A stretch of 64,000 bases of DNA from Cercophora sp. LCS_1 (GCA_036250225.1 JAPZLL010000030.1:370278-434277), one strand, 5' to 3'. Shown: positions 21,243 to 33,210, counted from the first letter of the stretch. Program-made: numbers and translations. Notes: generated from the sequence alone by a model not told the origin.

Positions 21243-23420
21243 TTGTTGCACATTAGCGGCAAGAACGATCAAGCAAAGGTGGGAAGCACAAGACATGACA
21301 TCCATGTACCTCGTCCCTGCAACACCCTGTTCAGACCAGAGCCAGCACTCAGCATAGCTTGTCTATGTTCGTTCAAAATAGATGCTCAAGGCCTCTGGGC
21401 CCGCCAAGTTATGCAGTCACTGAAGCATCGACGACGAGAGAGTCTAGGTCAAGAAGGGTTCCACGAGCCTCGCCAGTATCATCGCAACTATCATAATCCA
21501 GGCGACGATCAGAAACCGCGTCAAGCCACCACGCGAACAGCAAACCACAGACGGCACCAAACAACCCGCGAACACCTTCCCAAACCCGACCCTCGGGGCG
21601 ACACAGAAGACAACCTTGATACATACGTGCAGTCGTGGTTGCTCCAGACGCAACAGCGGCATCTTAATAACCCAGAACCCACAGTCGACGATGAAGCATA
21701 TCGTGGCCCATCTCGAGGCAAGACTTATGCAGCGATTGATACCGGAAGGAGAAATCCAAAGCCTCACTCGAGCCCCGGAGCTCCTGTCCATCAAGGGAAA
21801 AGAAACATTGCGAAGCACAGGCTCGACCCTTCCGAGAAAAGGGCCAGGCACAAAACGATGGAGGACAAGTACAACTACAATCAACACAAGGCTAACCAAC
21901 CCCACCATAAAGCCAACAACAGACTAAGTCATGGTGTCCGGAAAGCTCGAGGGGGCGATGTCGATACCGAGAGACATCGCAAAAAGCCGAGGGAGGTGGC
22001 ACACTCGGAAAGTTTGATTGCAAGGGCAGTAAAGTCTCGGAACGCAAAACTTCGAAAGGACAAGCGGGGTGATAATGAACTCAAAGAACTGACTGCTTTC
22101 TTCCGATACCGATCCCCCGATCGCGAATCCCCTGTTGACCACGTCCCTCGTTTCAATGGCGGGCGGGCTCAGTCGAGATACTTTGGTGAAGAATATGACG
22201 ACCCGAATCTCCAAAGCCGCCGAAGCCGTAGCTCGCATGACTCTCATTTGGGACCACGACAAGAGGCTTCCCGTTACGTACCTCGAGCTCCCGATCATCT
22301 AATATCAGACGCGCGAAATATGGCACGAAGCCCAGAGCCCACCAGCGAGAGGGGAGAGAGATCGGCAAGCAAACCCACCACCTACTTCACATGGTCTACA
22401 AGTCATTACGGTAACACGGGGAAAAACAGGCATCGGTATTCATGTCAAAGTGAAGCCAAGTTGGGTGGGATCTTCGGTGGTGTCACCAATCTACCCCCGA
22501 AATCAAGAAACGCACTCGAGAAACTTGAGCAAAGAGGCCTAAACGGACAGCATCTAAGGGTCTTACAGAGTGCACTAGTGGTGCTATACTACAAAGATGC
22601 ACAAGTACAAACGGATCCTGAGGCATTCGACGCGAAGAAGGTCACATCACTCGAACCTCGGTATCAGAACCAGGTCATCATGGCGCAGCGCGGAACTATG
22701 CTGTCTTCAAGGGATGAAAACGGGCCAGGCGGAGGAACAACGGTGGAAAGTTTGGTCCCCTGGCAACCACTTTGTGGCCACCAGCACTTGAGCTTTGCCC
22801 CTTATAGTCACCCTGTTGCCCCTTCTACGGCTCACCAACCGATTCCAGGGGCTGAAACCTCCAGGGTCAACGTATTTGATCTCCCGACGGAAAGGAACGA
22901 AGAGGACAGGGTATTCGCTAGACCCCCCGTTGCTAGCCAGGCGACGGGCCAACTCTCTCGACCACGGCAATACGAGAAACCAGACTTCAGTACCAACTCC
23001 GTCGTCGGGAGAGCAGCCCTGCTCCCAGCAGTGAGTCCTGGTAACCGGTGTTCCAGCCAATGGGACTCAGTGTATCATCCCGAGGGGACCATGGTTCACG
23101 CATCCGCAGCAAAACAATGGAAATCTACGGAGATGGAGGATTACATCAACAAGATCGAATGTGAAGCTCTTAGGACAAACTGGCGCGCAGAGGCCCCAAC
23201 ATTTTTTCAAGCGGATGATTTTGGCGTGGTGGGAGCTGAGAGCCTGGGGCCAGTCGAGATGCCCGGCTGGGCTGATCAGCACGCCGGAGAGGTGGAATCC
23301 ACCATACCAGTAGACGAAGAATGGCTCGCTTTACAACCTAAACTGCGACCTTTCAAAAGTAACGATCTCCCAGACGCCCATTGGCTTGAATTTCCGGAGG
23401 GTGACGGCTTGTGGCAATGA
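21243..23420 (+). CDS. Long polar protein of unknown function, probably disordered
   Basis: A single open frame of 725 codons. The true start may be the Met at 21411 (residue 57), because the first 56 residues differ in character from what follows. The product is very rich in Arg, His, Asn, Gln, Ser and Pro, with no membrane segment and little predicted fold. Islands that look conserved are QSWLLQTQQR (about residue 126), ELKELTAFFRYRSP, SRYFGEEYDDPN, TYFTWSTSHYGN and KDAQVQTDPE. I associate the TYFTWS-type islands with uncharacterised proteins of Sordariomycetes, from memory only. The coding choice appears more AT-tolerant than in neighbours. It lies after 4 kb of gene-poor DNA and converges on the lyase gene, with only about 100 bases between the stops. 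No function can be assigned. Confidence 0.65.
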   Translation: MLHISGKNDQAKVGSTRHDIHVPRPCNTLFRPEPALSIACLCSFKIDAQGLWARQVMQSLKHRRRESLGQEGFHEPRQYHRNYHNPGDDQKPRQATTRTANHRRHQTTREHLPKPDPRGDTEDNLDTYVQSWLLQTQQRHLNNPEPTVDDEAYRGPSRGKTYAAIDTGRRNPKPHSSPGAPVHQGKRNIAKHRLDPSEKRARHKTMEDKYNYNQHKANQPHHKANNRLSHGVRKARGGDVDTERHRKKPREVAHSESLIARAVKSRNAKLRKDKRGDNELKELTAFFRYRSPDRESPVDHVPRFNGGRAQSRYFGEEYDDPNLQSRRSRSSHDSHLGPRQEASRYVPRAPDHLISDARNMARSPEPTSERGERSASKPTTYFTWSTSHYGNTGKNRHRYSCQSEAKLGGIFGGVTNLPPKSRNALEKLEQRGLNGQHLRVLQSALVVLYYKDAQVQTDPEAFDAKKVTSLEPRYQNQVIMAQRGTMLSSRDENGPGGGTTVESLVPWQPLCGHQHLSFAPYSHPVAPSTAHQPIPGAETSRVNVFDLPTERNEEDRVFARPPVASQATGQLSRPRQYEKPDFSTNSVVGRAALLPAVSPGNRCSSQWDSVYHPEGTMVHASAAKQWKSTEMEDYINKIECEALRTNWRAEAPTFFQADDFGVVGAESLGPVEMPGWADQHAGEVESTIPVDEEWLALQPKLRPFKSNDLPDAHWLEFPEGDGLWQ

Positions 23421-23523
23421 GAGAAACATCATTACGTTCGAAGGAGGTGTCGGGAAGATGAGTTGCCCTGATGAAACCAGTCACATCATAAAAACAGGCG
23501 CGATCGTATAAAAAAGTGTGGGA

Positions 23524-24590
23524 TCACTCCGGTTCTTGTTGTTGCCACTTTTCCTTCATGGCTTGGATGTCAAACCCGCACCTTTCCGCCTTCTGGATTA
23601 TCGAGTGCGCTTTGCCGACAACGGGTGCGTCAATCATTTTCCCGTCCAATGTCCAAGCCCCGCGCCCTTTAGCAGCAGCCTTACTGTCAGCGATGGCGAT
23701 GCGGATGGACCATTCGACCTCTTGGTTGCTCGGCGCAAAGGTCTCCTGGACGATCCCGACCTGACTAGGGTGGATGCATTCTGTGCTGGGTCAGATTGAG
23801 GACGACGGGAACATCACCGCCAAACACTTACGTTTACCGTTAAAGCCCAGTCCTTTCCCCGAGATGCACTCTTCTCTAAGAGTCTCTAAACCTGACGGTC
23901 CTCTGTATGAAGTGCACACCAAATCAATGACACTGGATAGCCCGAATGCCTTCGCGGCAGTAACGACGGCACTTCGAGCGTACAAAAACTCGGTCATTTC
24001 TGGGGTACGAGTGAGTGACAGATCCAAAGCAAAGTCTTCGGCGGCAAAGATTAGCCCTTCAAGATCATTGGACGCTTGGCAAATTGAGGGGAGGTCCATG
24101 ATAGCCCGGGCGGATTCAACGAGAGCGAGCAGGCGAAACGGACGGGCTTCAGGGCCACCAGAGTAGCGTTCGGGTGCCGTATACCGAAGGATCTCGGTGA
24201 CGAAACGTATATCTTCGGCGCTATTTACTTTCGGAATCACAATAGCGTCGAGGTGCGGCGCCGTGGCGAGAGCGGCGAGATCCCCTTCGGCGTAAGGAGT
24301 TGACACAGAATTGATGCGGACAGCAACTTCTCCAATGGAGGGCGGCTTGGCGTTGGATGTCAGGAAATCTCGAAGAAAAGACCGAGCATTCTTTTTTTCA
24401 GCCAAAGTGACGGAATCCTCGAGGTCATAGGTGACATTGTCTGTAACGAGAGACTGGGCCTTGGTGACGAATCTCGGGGACGAGCCAGGTACTAGAAAGG
24501 AGAAATTTAGCGAGCTGAAGCTTTTATTATAGAAAATAACATGCCGTATAACAATGCCCTCCGAAGGGCGGCCGAAGCGGATGTAGCCAT
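23524..24590 (-). CDS. HpcH/HpaI aldolase / citrate lyase beta-like protein (CLYBL-like)
   Basis: Three exons: 24545-24590, 23832-24491 and 23524-23780, totalling 963 nt and 320 residues. The first intron (24492-24544) starts with GC rather than GT. Splicing there joins RRALLY to VPGSSPRF, the family's standard N-terminal strand and phosphate-binding turn. The second intron (23781-23831, 51 nt) joins GFNGKQ to CIHPSQV, also a family signature. Further motifs are YDLEDSV, IVIPKVNS, LVESARAI and FAAEDFALDL, which carry the acidic metal ligands of the CitE/CLYBL TIM barrel. Such enzymes act on CoA thioesters such as citramalyl-CoA or malyl-CoA; CLYBL is mitochondrial in animals. The short Ala/Ser/Arg N-terminus could be a targeting signal. 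The exact substrate cannot be told. Confidence 0.9.
24492..24544 (-). other. GC-AG intron in the citrate-lyase-beta-like gene
   Basis: The donor reads G|GCATGT and the acceptor CTTTCTAG|TA. No GT donor in the vicinity restores the frame into VPGSSP, whereas this GC donor does so exactly. A GC-AG intron is a known minor class of U2 introns. Confidence 0.8.
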
Positions 24591-25092
24591 TGCTATGGAT
24601 TTCTCTCTTCACGGAGATGTTTGTCCGGGGGGTGGACAGAGAGTTCGGTGGTGAGAGGGTCGTGAGATTGCTGTGGCTAAAGTCTTACCTCCGGCTCTCA
24701 TGTATCAAAAGACACGGAAGATCATAAAAGCTCATTGGAATCGAAAGAAACGAATTGAATCGTACTCTCTTCAATACCGCTAGTTGAATCATCTCACGGC
24801 CCTCAAGATGATGTCCCTTTCATGTTGTTGTAACCGGGAACAAGCCGAGAACCGGACCGTTGGCAGCTGCCGGGAATCTTGACCCATCAGCAGGAACAGG
24901 AGGGCTGCCCAGCGCGATTACCTAAGTAACCGCAGGGCTTGGCCTGCGAACCACGTAATCGCAGCCGCTAAACAGATGCTGGTTTGCGACAGCTTCACCA
25001 TTCGGCGACCAAGCTCCCCGTCCCGTCCCCAACTTCAAGACGCCCAACTTTTTCCCGCGCTGCCTTCGTTGGTAGCTACGACCCAGATCGCA
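24591..25092. promoter_or_regulatory. Shared divergent promoter, lyase gene / TVP23
   Basis: About 500 bases separate the two start codons, so both promoters must lie here. I see no unambiguous TATA box at a fixed distance from either start. The assignment rests on gene geometry only. Confidence 0.5.
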
Positions 25093-25879
25093 ATGGATCT
25101 GTCACCACAACCAGCACCCGGCTCCCTGAGCTGGCGTCTAAGCTCACATCCCATCACGCTCCTGACATTTCTGTCCTTTCGAATCTGTATGTTACCACCA
25201 GCAGCAAACATTGCCAGCGTCGCAACGTTTTTCTGACAGGGAGATTTTAACAGCAAGTTTACTCGTATATCTGTTTGGGATGCTCTTTACAGACAGTTTG
25301 TACGTTTCCCTCTGTTCGTTCCCCCCATTGTATTGTTCTCTCTGCTAATGTGATGTCGCCTCCGGTAGGGTCATGATCTTCATCATCACCATCCTCCTCC
25401 TCGCCTCCGATTTCTACTACCTCAAAAACATCGCCGGCCGAAGGCTCGTCGGTCTGCGATGGTGGAACGAAGTCGATCCCAACACGGGCGATTCGCACTG
25501 GGTGTTTGAGAGCAGTGAACCTGGCACAAAGGTCGTCAACTCGACGGACAGTCGCTTCTTTTGGCTTGCGATTTACGCGCAGCCGTTGCTGTGGATTTTG
25601 CTGGCTGTTGTGGCGCTTTTCAGCCTCAAGTTTATTTGGTTGCCGCTTGTTGGTGCGTTGGATATCTCCCTTGCCATGGGGTCATTTTGTGGTTGAGTGT
25701 TTTGCTGACGCTGCGTGTGCACAGTGATTGCGCTTGTTCTGACAATTACGAACACTCTGGCCTTTTCGCGGTGCGACAAGTTTAGCCAGGCGTCGAATCT
25801 GGCGGGGAGCGCGCTCAGTTCGGGGAACCTGGCTGGAAGTATCGCGACGAATATGGTGGGGAGGTTCTTCAGATCGTAA
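25093..25879 (+). CDS. TVP23: Golgi membrane protein Tvp23
   Basis: Four exons: 25093-25186, 25254-25299, 25369-25652 and 25725-25879, totalling 579 nt and 192 residues, the usual family length. The joined protein has the hallmark blocks SLSWRLSSHPITLL, SSLLVYLFGMLF, VMIFIITILLLASDFYYLKN, AGRRLVGLRWWNEVD and TNTLAFSRCDKF. Four hydrophobic segments are evident (about residues 20-55 in two helices, and about 105-150 in two). Tvp23 is an integral protein of late-Golgi vesicles; it interacts with Yip-family proteins and contributes to vesicle traffic. Introns are GT-AG, and the start fits the conserved short N-terminus before SLSWRLS. It shares its upstream region with the divergent lyase gene. 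Confidence 0.95.
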
Positions 25880-26604
25880 TTGTTCTTCCTTTCTGGGAGT
25901 TGGGTGGCTGGGGCATGGCATCGAAATGGGTCGTCATGGTGTAGAATACGTTTCTCTACAGGTGTTCTTTGCGATATGGGTTAGTCATGGCCAGGAGAGA
26001 AAGACCTGGTTGCTCCATGCCGGTTCCAATAGCATTTGATGGGGCGCTCAAGGAGCAGTCTCCGGTAACCACTGGGTTCTTTGCCCTTGTAGGTGTGATT
26101 GAGATGTTGTATACTTTTGTTGTATGAGTATGACTGAAGGAGATGGGCAAACCGTGTGTTCTCACGTTGTGTTTACGCTGCTCTTACGGCCAATATCGAG
26201 TGGCAAGGCGTCATACAATAGCAGCACAAATGGTTCACGAAATCGGGTGGACAATATCGGCGGTAAACTCCCTTGTCATCTTCACATATATACACCATTC
26301 CACCGGCCCCTTTCTCCCCAGCATCCCTTGGGCCAGGATCGAAGACCCACGCTTCATTACATCTCGTATTCCTTTCAACGCTCCCCCCTCCCCGAGGCTT
26401 CACCTCTCCCCTCCTTGGGACTTTTTGGTCTCCCAAAACGCAGCCCTTGCGTATCAAAAAGAATGACGACCCATGCTGGGGTATGCAGGTCAAACCCAAA
26501 ACAAAGTCCTGCCTTACCAAAACTCCGTGGGATGTTCAACTGAGAGGCAACCCATTAAAAAAAAAAAGCAAACCCGAGAAAATAGTCAACACATCTCACA
26601 TACT
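25880..26604. other. Convergent 3' flanks
   Basis: This is the space between the 3' ends of TVP23 and the single-pass membrane protein gene. An A-rich run at about 26557-26572 lies near the minus-strand stop. Only short frames without domains occur. Confidence 0.6.
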
Positions 26605-27982
26605 TCATGGCCTCCTCCCGGCTCGCTCAATAGCTGCGTCCAACTGCCTTTCTTCCTCTTCCAGCCTCCTGATCTCATCTTCAGTCATACCCTCTTCGAC
26701 AAGATGTGCGTACTGCGCCGGCAAGCCATGAGGCGTTACCCGTCCGGCATCCGCCCCGATCCGTGTGGGGTCCGTTGCGGTGACGGGTGATGTTTGCGTG
26801 GGCGAAGATACGCCGCCGACTACGCTTGGACGGTCCGAATAAGGCGTGAACGACCGTGGCACCTCGCGCGACTGTTGAGGAGAGTGATGGACGGACTGGG
26901 GTGCTGGTGGGACCATGGCGGCCGCAGTGCCACCGCTGTGGACCTGGTGAAGGGAGCCCTCGACATCCGAGTAGGGCGAGTGCGGTGACTGATCGACGCC
27001 AGCGTTGGCTTCTTTTTCGGCCATGAGCTCGTCGGTGCGAGTACGGTTGGTGCCGTAGGGGACGATGGCGTCTTCTTGCTGCTGGCGACGGCGACGGAGG
27101 AGAAACCAAACGAGGAAGGCAATGAGAAACAAGCCGACAATGCTACAGCCTGCGGCGATGCCAGCGATAGCACCGGTCGGGAGACCGCCAGGTGATGACT
27201 CGCCGGTTGGCCCCGCCAAGGCACCGCTGCTGGTTGCACCCGGGCCAACACCGGCGCCGTTCCGTGAGTCTATCTGTGATTGGAATGGCTTGGGGTCTAC
27301 GAAGTCTGCAACTTGGTCCGGGATGGCAGTGTCGAGAACGACAGTGAAAGCCCGGCTGTAACTGCGACCAACTCCGTCCGGCCAGACAGCTTCAAAGAAC
27401 AGTGGCATGCCGTTGTAGACGAGAAGGGCTTGAAGGTCTGGTACTATGACCAAGCCTCCGGAAGACGTTGAGGTAACTGCCCCGTTGTCAGCACCGGCAC
27501 AAAGCCACTCATTGGATCATCCCTGGAGAACACTATTCGCAAAACGTACCTTCAAGATTCCCCGCCATGCCTGTGATGGGATCCGCTCGCTTCGCTTTGG
27601 CAGCATCCGTCGCACTCCCGAAGCGGCGGCTTGTCGTTGGGCTGGGGGCAATAACGGTGGCAGATGAGACCGGCTCCTCATCCTCGCCGGAGTTCTGCCC
27701 AGACCCCGAGCCTTTGGTCCCACTGTCGACGATATCCAGCTGAAAGTTCGACATGTTTTTGACCCACAGGTTGATTTTTGTTATCTCTAATGGATCAGTC
27801 GTTACCCAGTGGAAGGACCTGTGCGGATGGGTGTTCGGCGCGATAGACAGGACTGCGCTCGAATTGCCCGCGATGGGCCTCCCCTCGAAGCCCTTATTGA
27901 AGTCGACACGGTTCCCGTTCGCCGCCGCAAACGGCAGCGCGGCCACAGCAACCCGCCATATCCTCCCCCCGAGTATTCGCAT
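26605..27982 (-). CDS. Secreted-domain single-pass membrane protein, unknown function
   Basis: Two exons: 27550-27982 and 26605-27476, joined across a 73-nt GT-AG intron (27477-27549); 434 residues. The N-terminus (MRILGGRIWRVAVAALPFAA) is a likely signal peptide. A luminal or extracellular region of about 220 residues follows, with blocks such as FHWVTTDPLEITKINLWV and LQALLVYNGMPLFFE. After a Gly/Ser/Pro linker, a single transmembrane helix spans about residues 245-271 (GAIAGIAAGCSIVGLFLIAF), followed by a run of arginines and a Ser/Pro-rich cytosolic tail. The tail ends in a predicted Glu/Arg coiled helix (EEGMTEDEIRRLEEEERQL). The architecture resembles fungal wall-sensor or Mid2/SKG6-like proteins, but no known ectodomain is recognisable. 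The role is unknown. Confidence 0.8.
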
Positions 27983-29674
27983 GATATGTTGGCGTTTTCG
28001 GTCGTCCTCCTCTTCCCTTTTCCTCCCAAAGCCTTGCTGGAATCCAAGCGGGCCTGAAATATGAGCGCGGCGCCGAAAATATTAGGCCTTGGATCTCATT
28101 GCCCTCCTGGCGTCGACGGCGATGCGAGTCAACGTCGTCGGCTCGAAGCCGGTTGTGCGAGTGATGGCGTTTCGGGGGCTGGTTGGTGCCAAAATGCGAG
28201 AAGAGGAAAAGGAAGAACGAGTCCGGGGTAGACAGGTAAGATGGATGCGGGCAAAGTGTGGGCGACGCAAGGCTGGGTGTCAGCACAGAGCCATCTTACT
28301 CGCTCTCGTCCGCTCTCCCCTCTCGCACTCGAGACCCCAATCCATGACGGTTCAGCTGAGGGGACCAGGGGTCCGGCCCGAAGCTGCACCGCCAGAAAAA
28401 GGCTGAGGGAGACAGGGGCGTTCACCAACCAGCGTTTGAGTCTGCTGACTGGATGGCTGGCTGTGACCCTTCGGACTAATCCTCAAGAGGCCATCTTTGC
28501 CTGTCGTGCTTTGCTTCGCGCACGCAGTCGGGTCATTCTCGCGGGCTGCATTCCGTCCCCCTCCCCACACGTGTATCGAGTTGATTGTTGACCCTCAATG
28601 CTGCAACTGGAGCACTGAATCTCTAGACGCCCTTTCCTCCCTTCAGGAAAGCCCACCATCCCCTGCAGTGCCGCCGAGGAGGATTGAGAGTTCGCGCTCT
28701 TCCCGAATCCTTCCCCGTTTCGCCCCCGGCACATGGGACAGAGCCATCGAATCCCTACTGCTCTGGTTCCTAGAGACCCAAACCGAGCCCTCTCAAGGCC
28801 CAATATAGCACCGTCGGCCCACCCCACGGGGTTGAGGCTGGCCGTGAAAGATGCGGTTGCGCTGCAGCAGTTCGAATACCTCGCCAATAAGACGGGGTCG
28901 TGAACTCTTGAATGCAACTTCAAGAAGCAGCTTCATGTGGTGTGTGAGAAGTTAGCCAAGCTCGAGGCGCACTGTGCCGTGCCTCTGATTTCCGCCCGCT
29001 TACGGCCTCTTATTGGGCAGGTCCTTTACGAGCATGAAAGAACCAGAATGGTCAACTGTAAAGGCGCACTGGGCGGAATCAAAATGGTGTGGAACGGATG
29101 CTGTTGGGTGTCAGCAGAGGGCTGAGCTGCTGATCCTTCCTCTACCACAGTGCGAATCGCGAATCGGGTTGCTAGTTTTGCATTAGCTAGCGGGGTTTAG
29201 CGGGTCTTGGCACTTGGCAGCTATCAAGGCAGTCCCTGCAGGGCTGGAGTCCGGAGCAAGACATCTATCTGCCAGTGTTCCACAATTCGTGCGATTGGCT
29301 TGGACAGCGATGGGATATTAATTGCGCTGACTTGGTATCACCTAGTCTCATACGCAGAGTATAGTCGCTATATCACAGTGCCGGTAAATACCAAAGACCG
29401 TTGGTGCCGATATATGTGCAATGGACATGGTGTTGCCGATATCCGTCTGGGTGAGGACTTGCTGAGAAGCGTCAGCACTTATCCATCGCAATCTTCCACA
29501 ACGCCGACCGAGCCTCGGGCGTCTGATGCCGGATCTAGTAGGTAACCTTGCGGGAAGATAAGAATACGCAGTCGTAATCCTACGCTGAGTATCTTACCCA
29601 GGGTTCGGGTCAGAAACGGGTTCCCTTATTGTCAGTAACAAGGAATCGCTGTAAGCCACCAGCCTTGCGGTAGC
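27983..29674. other. Intergenic, no confident gene
   Basis: About 1.7 kb upstream of the membrane protein and downstream of the TLS1-like gene. Overlapping frames of 60-146 codons on both strands show no domain or splice pattern. It probably includes the promoter and leader of the membrane protein gene. Confidence 0.5.
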
Positions 29675-30915
29675 TCACCATCGCTTCTTCTTCTCCTGCT
29701 CCTTGAGCAAGATGTCCCGCATGGCCGCCCTTGCATTGCGACTGCCGCCTAGCTTCGGCCCCTTCAAAACTTCCTCTTCCTTGGAACCAGGCTTTGGAGG
29801 CTGTACAGCCTTGCGCCGTCGCCTCTGGGACATAGCATCCATGAACTCGCGCTTGAATTCCTCAGCAATCCTATCATCGGCCGCCATTTCCTCATCGTCG
29901 AATCCCTCAAAGGACGTTGGCTGCTCAGGCTGCAAGTCGTAAACGTCGACTGGGCTCATGTCAGCATCTGAAAAAGGGATGGAGTTATGGGACCCCTACG
30001 TTTGTTTTCGCTGAGGATTTTCTCCACAAGCTGATCGCGCTTGATGTCCTCGCTTCCCCTCCGCTTCCTTGACCGCCACGGCTTGCCGTCCGGCCCGAGA
30101 CGGGCCTTCTTCTGACGCGGGCCGCTAGTCTCGCCCTCGTCGGCTGCTAGGCCCTCGAGCCGTCGCCTAGCCCGCTCCGTCATCTCGACGTTTCGGGCGC
30201 GCGCCTCCTCACCTAAGTCAATCTCCAGCAGCTTGCCGTGCAAAACCCGTTGGGATTCGACCTGTTTGCCGGGTACCGTTGGTGTTTGCCCAGATCCTGA
30301 TGCGGCTGTCGCACTAGGATCGTCCACAGGCTGGTTTTGCGCCGAAGCCTCAACAGCGTGTCGCTTTCGTCTAGCCAGCTCTGATTCTACATATTCCTCC
30401 CTTGCTTGATCAGCCGCTGCGCAAAGCGCGTGTGTGGCATAGGGATTGCCTGGATCAAGGTCGTTCACTCACATGTGCTTGTTGACCAATTCACCCACCA
30501 GTCCAGTTTGCGCAGCAAAGCGCCTATTGATCCCGCCAAGAATCATGGACTCTTCCTGCTGCGCTTCATCAGCACCGCTGCGTAAAACCAAGCCGCGCTC
30601 CATGTTCCCGTCTGTTGCGCCGCCGTTGTCCCCATTCGAGGGCGGCCTGGCGCGAAATGCGACGCCGCCATTTCTGTGTTTTCGCAGATTCCGTAATCGC
30701 AGCGCCTCGGAGACTGATGGGCTAGCATCATCGTCGTCGGCTACGGTGGGGGCCGCGGGTATCGTTGCTGTTGTTGATGGCGCGTCGCTCGGCCCCACAG
30801 AATCGTTGGCCGTCGCCCCTTCGTTCTCTTCGGATCGGTGACGGTAAATCTTCCTCTTTTTGACTGGGCGAAACAATACCTGCACGACTTCCGTTGGTTC
30901 TGCAGAAGAATCCAT
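29675..30915 (-). CDS. TLS1: TLS1 / C9orf78 (HCA59) family splicing-associated protein
   Basis: Three exons: 30473-30915, 30000-30400 and 29675-29967, totalling 1137 nt and 378 residues; both introns are GT-AG. The N-terminus has the family basic motif FRPVKKRKIYRHR. A later block, MILGGINRRFAAQTGLVGEL, joins across the first intron to EEYVESELARRKR, matching the YIETELKKRKG segment of human C9orf78. The next conserved part is LHGKLLEIDLGEEARARNVE. The C-terminus is charged and low in complexity, ending in QEKKKRW. Family members bind the spliceosomal helicase Brr2; in fission yeast, Tls1 promotes correct splicing of telomere-related transcripts. The protein is expected to be nuclear and largely disordered. 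The family call rests on these motifs; the fission-yeast function is transferred by inference. Confidence 0.85.
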
Positions 30916-33210
30916 ACTCGCAGGGGGTTGGTTGAATGCGGGATGATGGAAACGTTTTCTGGAGTGTTCGAAAGCAGCGGGATGTGAGGCTCAACCGCCG
31001 ATGTATGCCATAACCCTAACCCCTGCGTCTAACATCCCTGTTGCGAATCAACCCCACCATGATTATCTGCAGACTGCAGTTCCTTATCCTCCCTGCTCCA
31101 GAATGTCTCACTATAAAACGGCAACTTGAAGCCAGACAGCTATATATTCTATAGTTCTTTTTCGACTGGGCGCCTGCCACAAGAGAGCTTCAGATCATGC
31201 AGGGCCGTGATGCCGCACACCATGCAGGCTCGACTTACGACCTAGCGAAGCGCCTTGCCCCTATGTCTGCGGTAGGTATGCAAGATTACCGCCGCTCGAG
31301 TCTAAGACACAAACTGCCTGTTGACGTGCGAGACGAAAGTTGCTTCACAACATGCACTTGAGCGCTTTCAAGTGTGGATTTTCTTTTGATGCGATTGCGG
31401 CAATACGTTCATGGCGCCCTGTCTCTGCAAAGAACAGGTCGTTTTGGGGAACCAGCTCGGGCGGTTTTGGCATCATGGGAAACCCTTCAAACTAGGTAGC
31501 TCAGGCATGTCTTACGAGCCTTGAAGCCCTTTTCAAGGCTCCGTAGGTGTCCCTCAAGCTCGTCATATCCGGGGCTCGGGTTACCACATTGCCCGTTGAG
31601 AATGCGTGCTGTCAACTCCCAGTAGGAGGCAGGAGACTTCCGCGGATGATCCCCGAGGTCAAAGTATAACGGAAAGTGTACGTTTAACAAGCACGCCTTG
31701 TCCCGTTTGGAAATCAACATTAAATCTGTCAATCAAGGCGAAAATGGTCAGCCCTGGCGCGAGTCCGGTTTCCTGCGGAATCGCATCAAGGTCGAGATCC
31801 CCAGACCTCATGACTACCCAAGCATGGCTTTGCCAGACCTACCTGTTTGGAATGCTACAAAGTGCACCAGGATGAAACGCTCATGGGCAAACATGATGGA
31901 GCATAAACACCGTACTTTCATCTGACCCAAGTTTTGAATAGTGTCCATGGCACGGTGGCTCAGCCCGCAGCGCATTGAGGCTGAAAGTCGCAACCCCCTT
32001 TCTCATCCAACCATATGAGCATCGCTTGGTGCACACCGTATCAGGGAAACCTCCATCGCTGTGCGAGAGCCGCGTTTCATAGACCTACCTATCCGTCGGC
32101 GCCTTCGTTTCTTTATCGCCGGTTTAAGCCCAGGACAAACTCTCACGACCGGGTAAGCCACGAACGTTTCGTTTTCGAACACACAGCTTGGCTAGGTTAC
32201 ATCCCGACCTCGCACTTCACACATAAATTGTAAGAGAAAAATGTTCCGACCCCAAAACTGTCGGTCGATCGACGACTCTGTGTAGCGCCAGGTTTCCTTC
32301 CAGAAGACCAAGCCTTCAGGATCTGCGCCGATCACCCGGCCAAAGACAACCAGCCCACAGGGAGTTTTGCACCACTCACCTCCAGGTAGGTAGCCATAGC
32401 CGAACCACGGCAGTAACGAGGGCTCGAGGAATACGGGCACGATAAATCAATGGTGATGCACGTAATAACGCGATCATCTATGCATGTGTTGTGGTGCCTT
32501 GCAGCAATATGTTCTCTCAACAAAACAAAACCTGTCAAGCTTATTTCGTTTCCACTCTTGAGCCATTATTAGCCTGATCGTCGATCAAGACAGACGGGAG
32601 ATTTCAGCAGCCAATCTGACGGTACCACTGTAGGAGCGTCAAACAAAGCCCGAAAAGCGCACACACTGACAAATTGGCGTTCTTTGCCGCCGGCCTGCTT
32701 GCCTGTGCCATCGCTTCACTGCATGTGCTATTTTCAACCACCGTCGTACGTGGCTTGCCATGCAGCCCGCCGTGTGACAAACAAACCTTTGACTCGTCCA
32801 CCCCAACACGTGGTTGTTCGGAATGGTTGGGATAAACAACAGTTGGAATTTTTCGGTGCCAGTAATTGTGGACGCCGGGAGTATCTCGGAAGAAAAAAAT
32901 AACCCAGATGTAGCCTCTTCAACGCCATCCCCATCCCCGACCAGCCAACCCACCCCAGTAAAATCCGCCATGAAGGACGGTTGAAACAATAATGGTGATG
33001 TGTATGAAGAATAAAAACCCTCGTTTGATATGCACTCGAGCTCGCGAAACCGTCAATATCGCCACACAGAACCTGAGCTCCAATAAACCCGAGCAAAATC
33101 CCAACACACGTGAAGAGGGGATTCAAGGCCCGGAAGTCGTTCTTTGAAGCCGAAGGGTCGTAAGTATATACAGAGAAATTGTGTGTGGGTGCTCAATGTC
33201 CGTTATTCCA
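30916..33210. other. Intergenic, no confident gene
   Basis: About 2.3 kb with only short frames. A minus-strand frame at 31487-31732 and an ATG frame ending at a GTAGGT donor-like site (31197-31271, plus) look mildly coding but connect to nothing recognisable. No RNA gene seen. Confidence 0.4.

Noticed and set aside
31197..31271. Short ATG frame ending at a GTAGGT donor-like site, considered as a first exon
   Set aside because: No downstream exon continues it into a recognisable protein.
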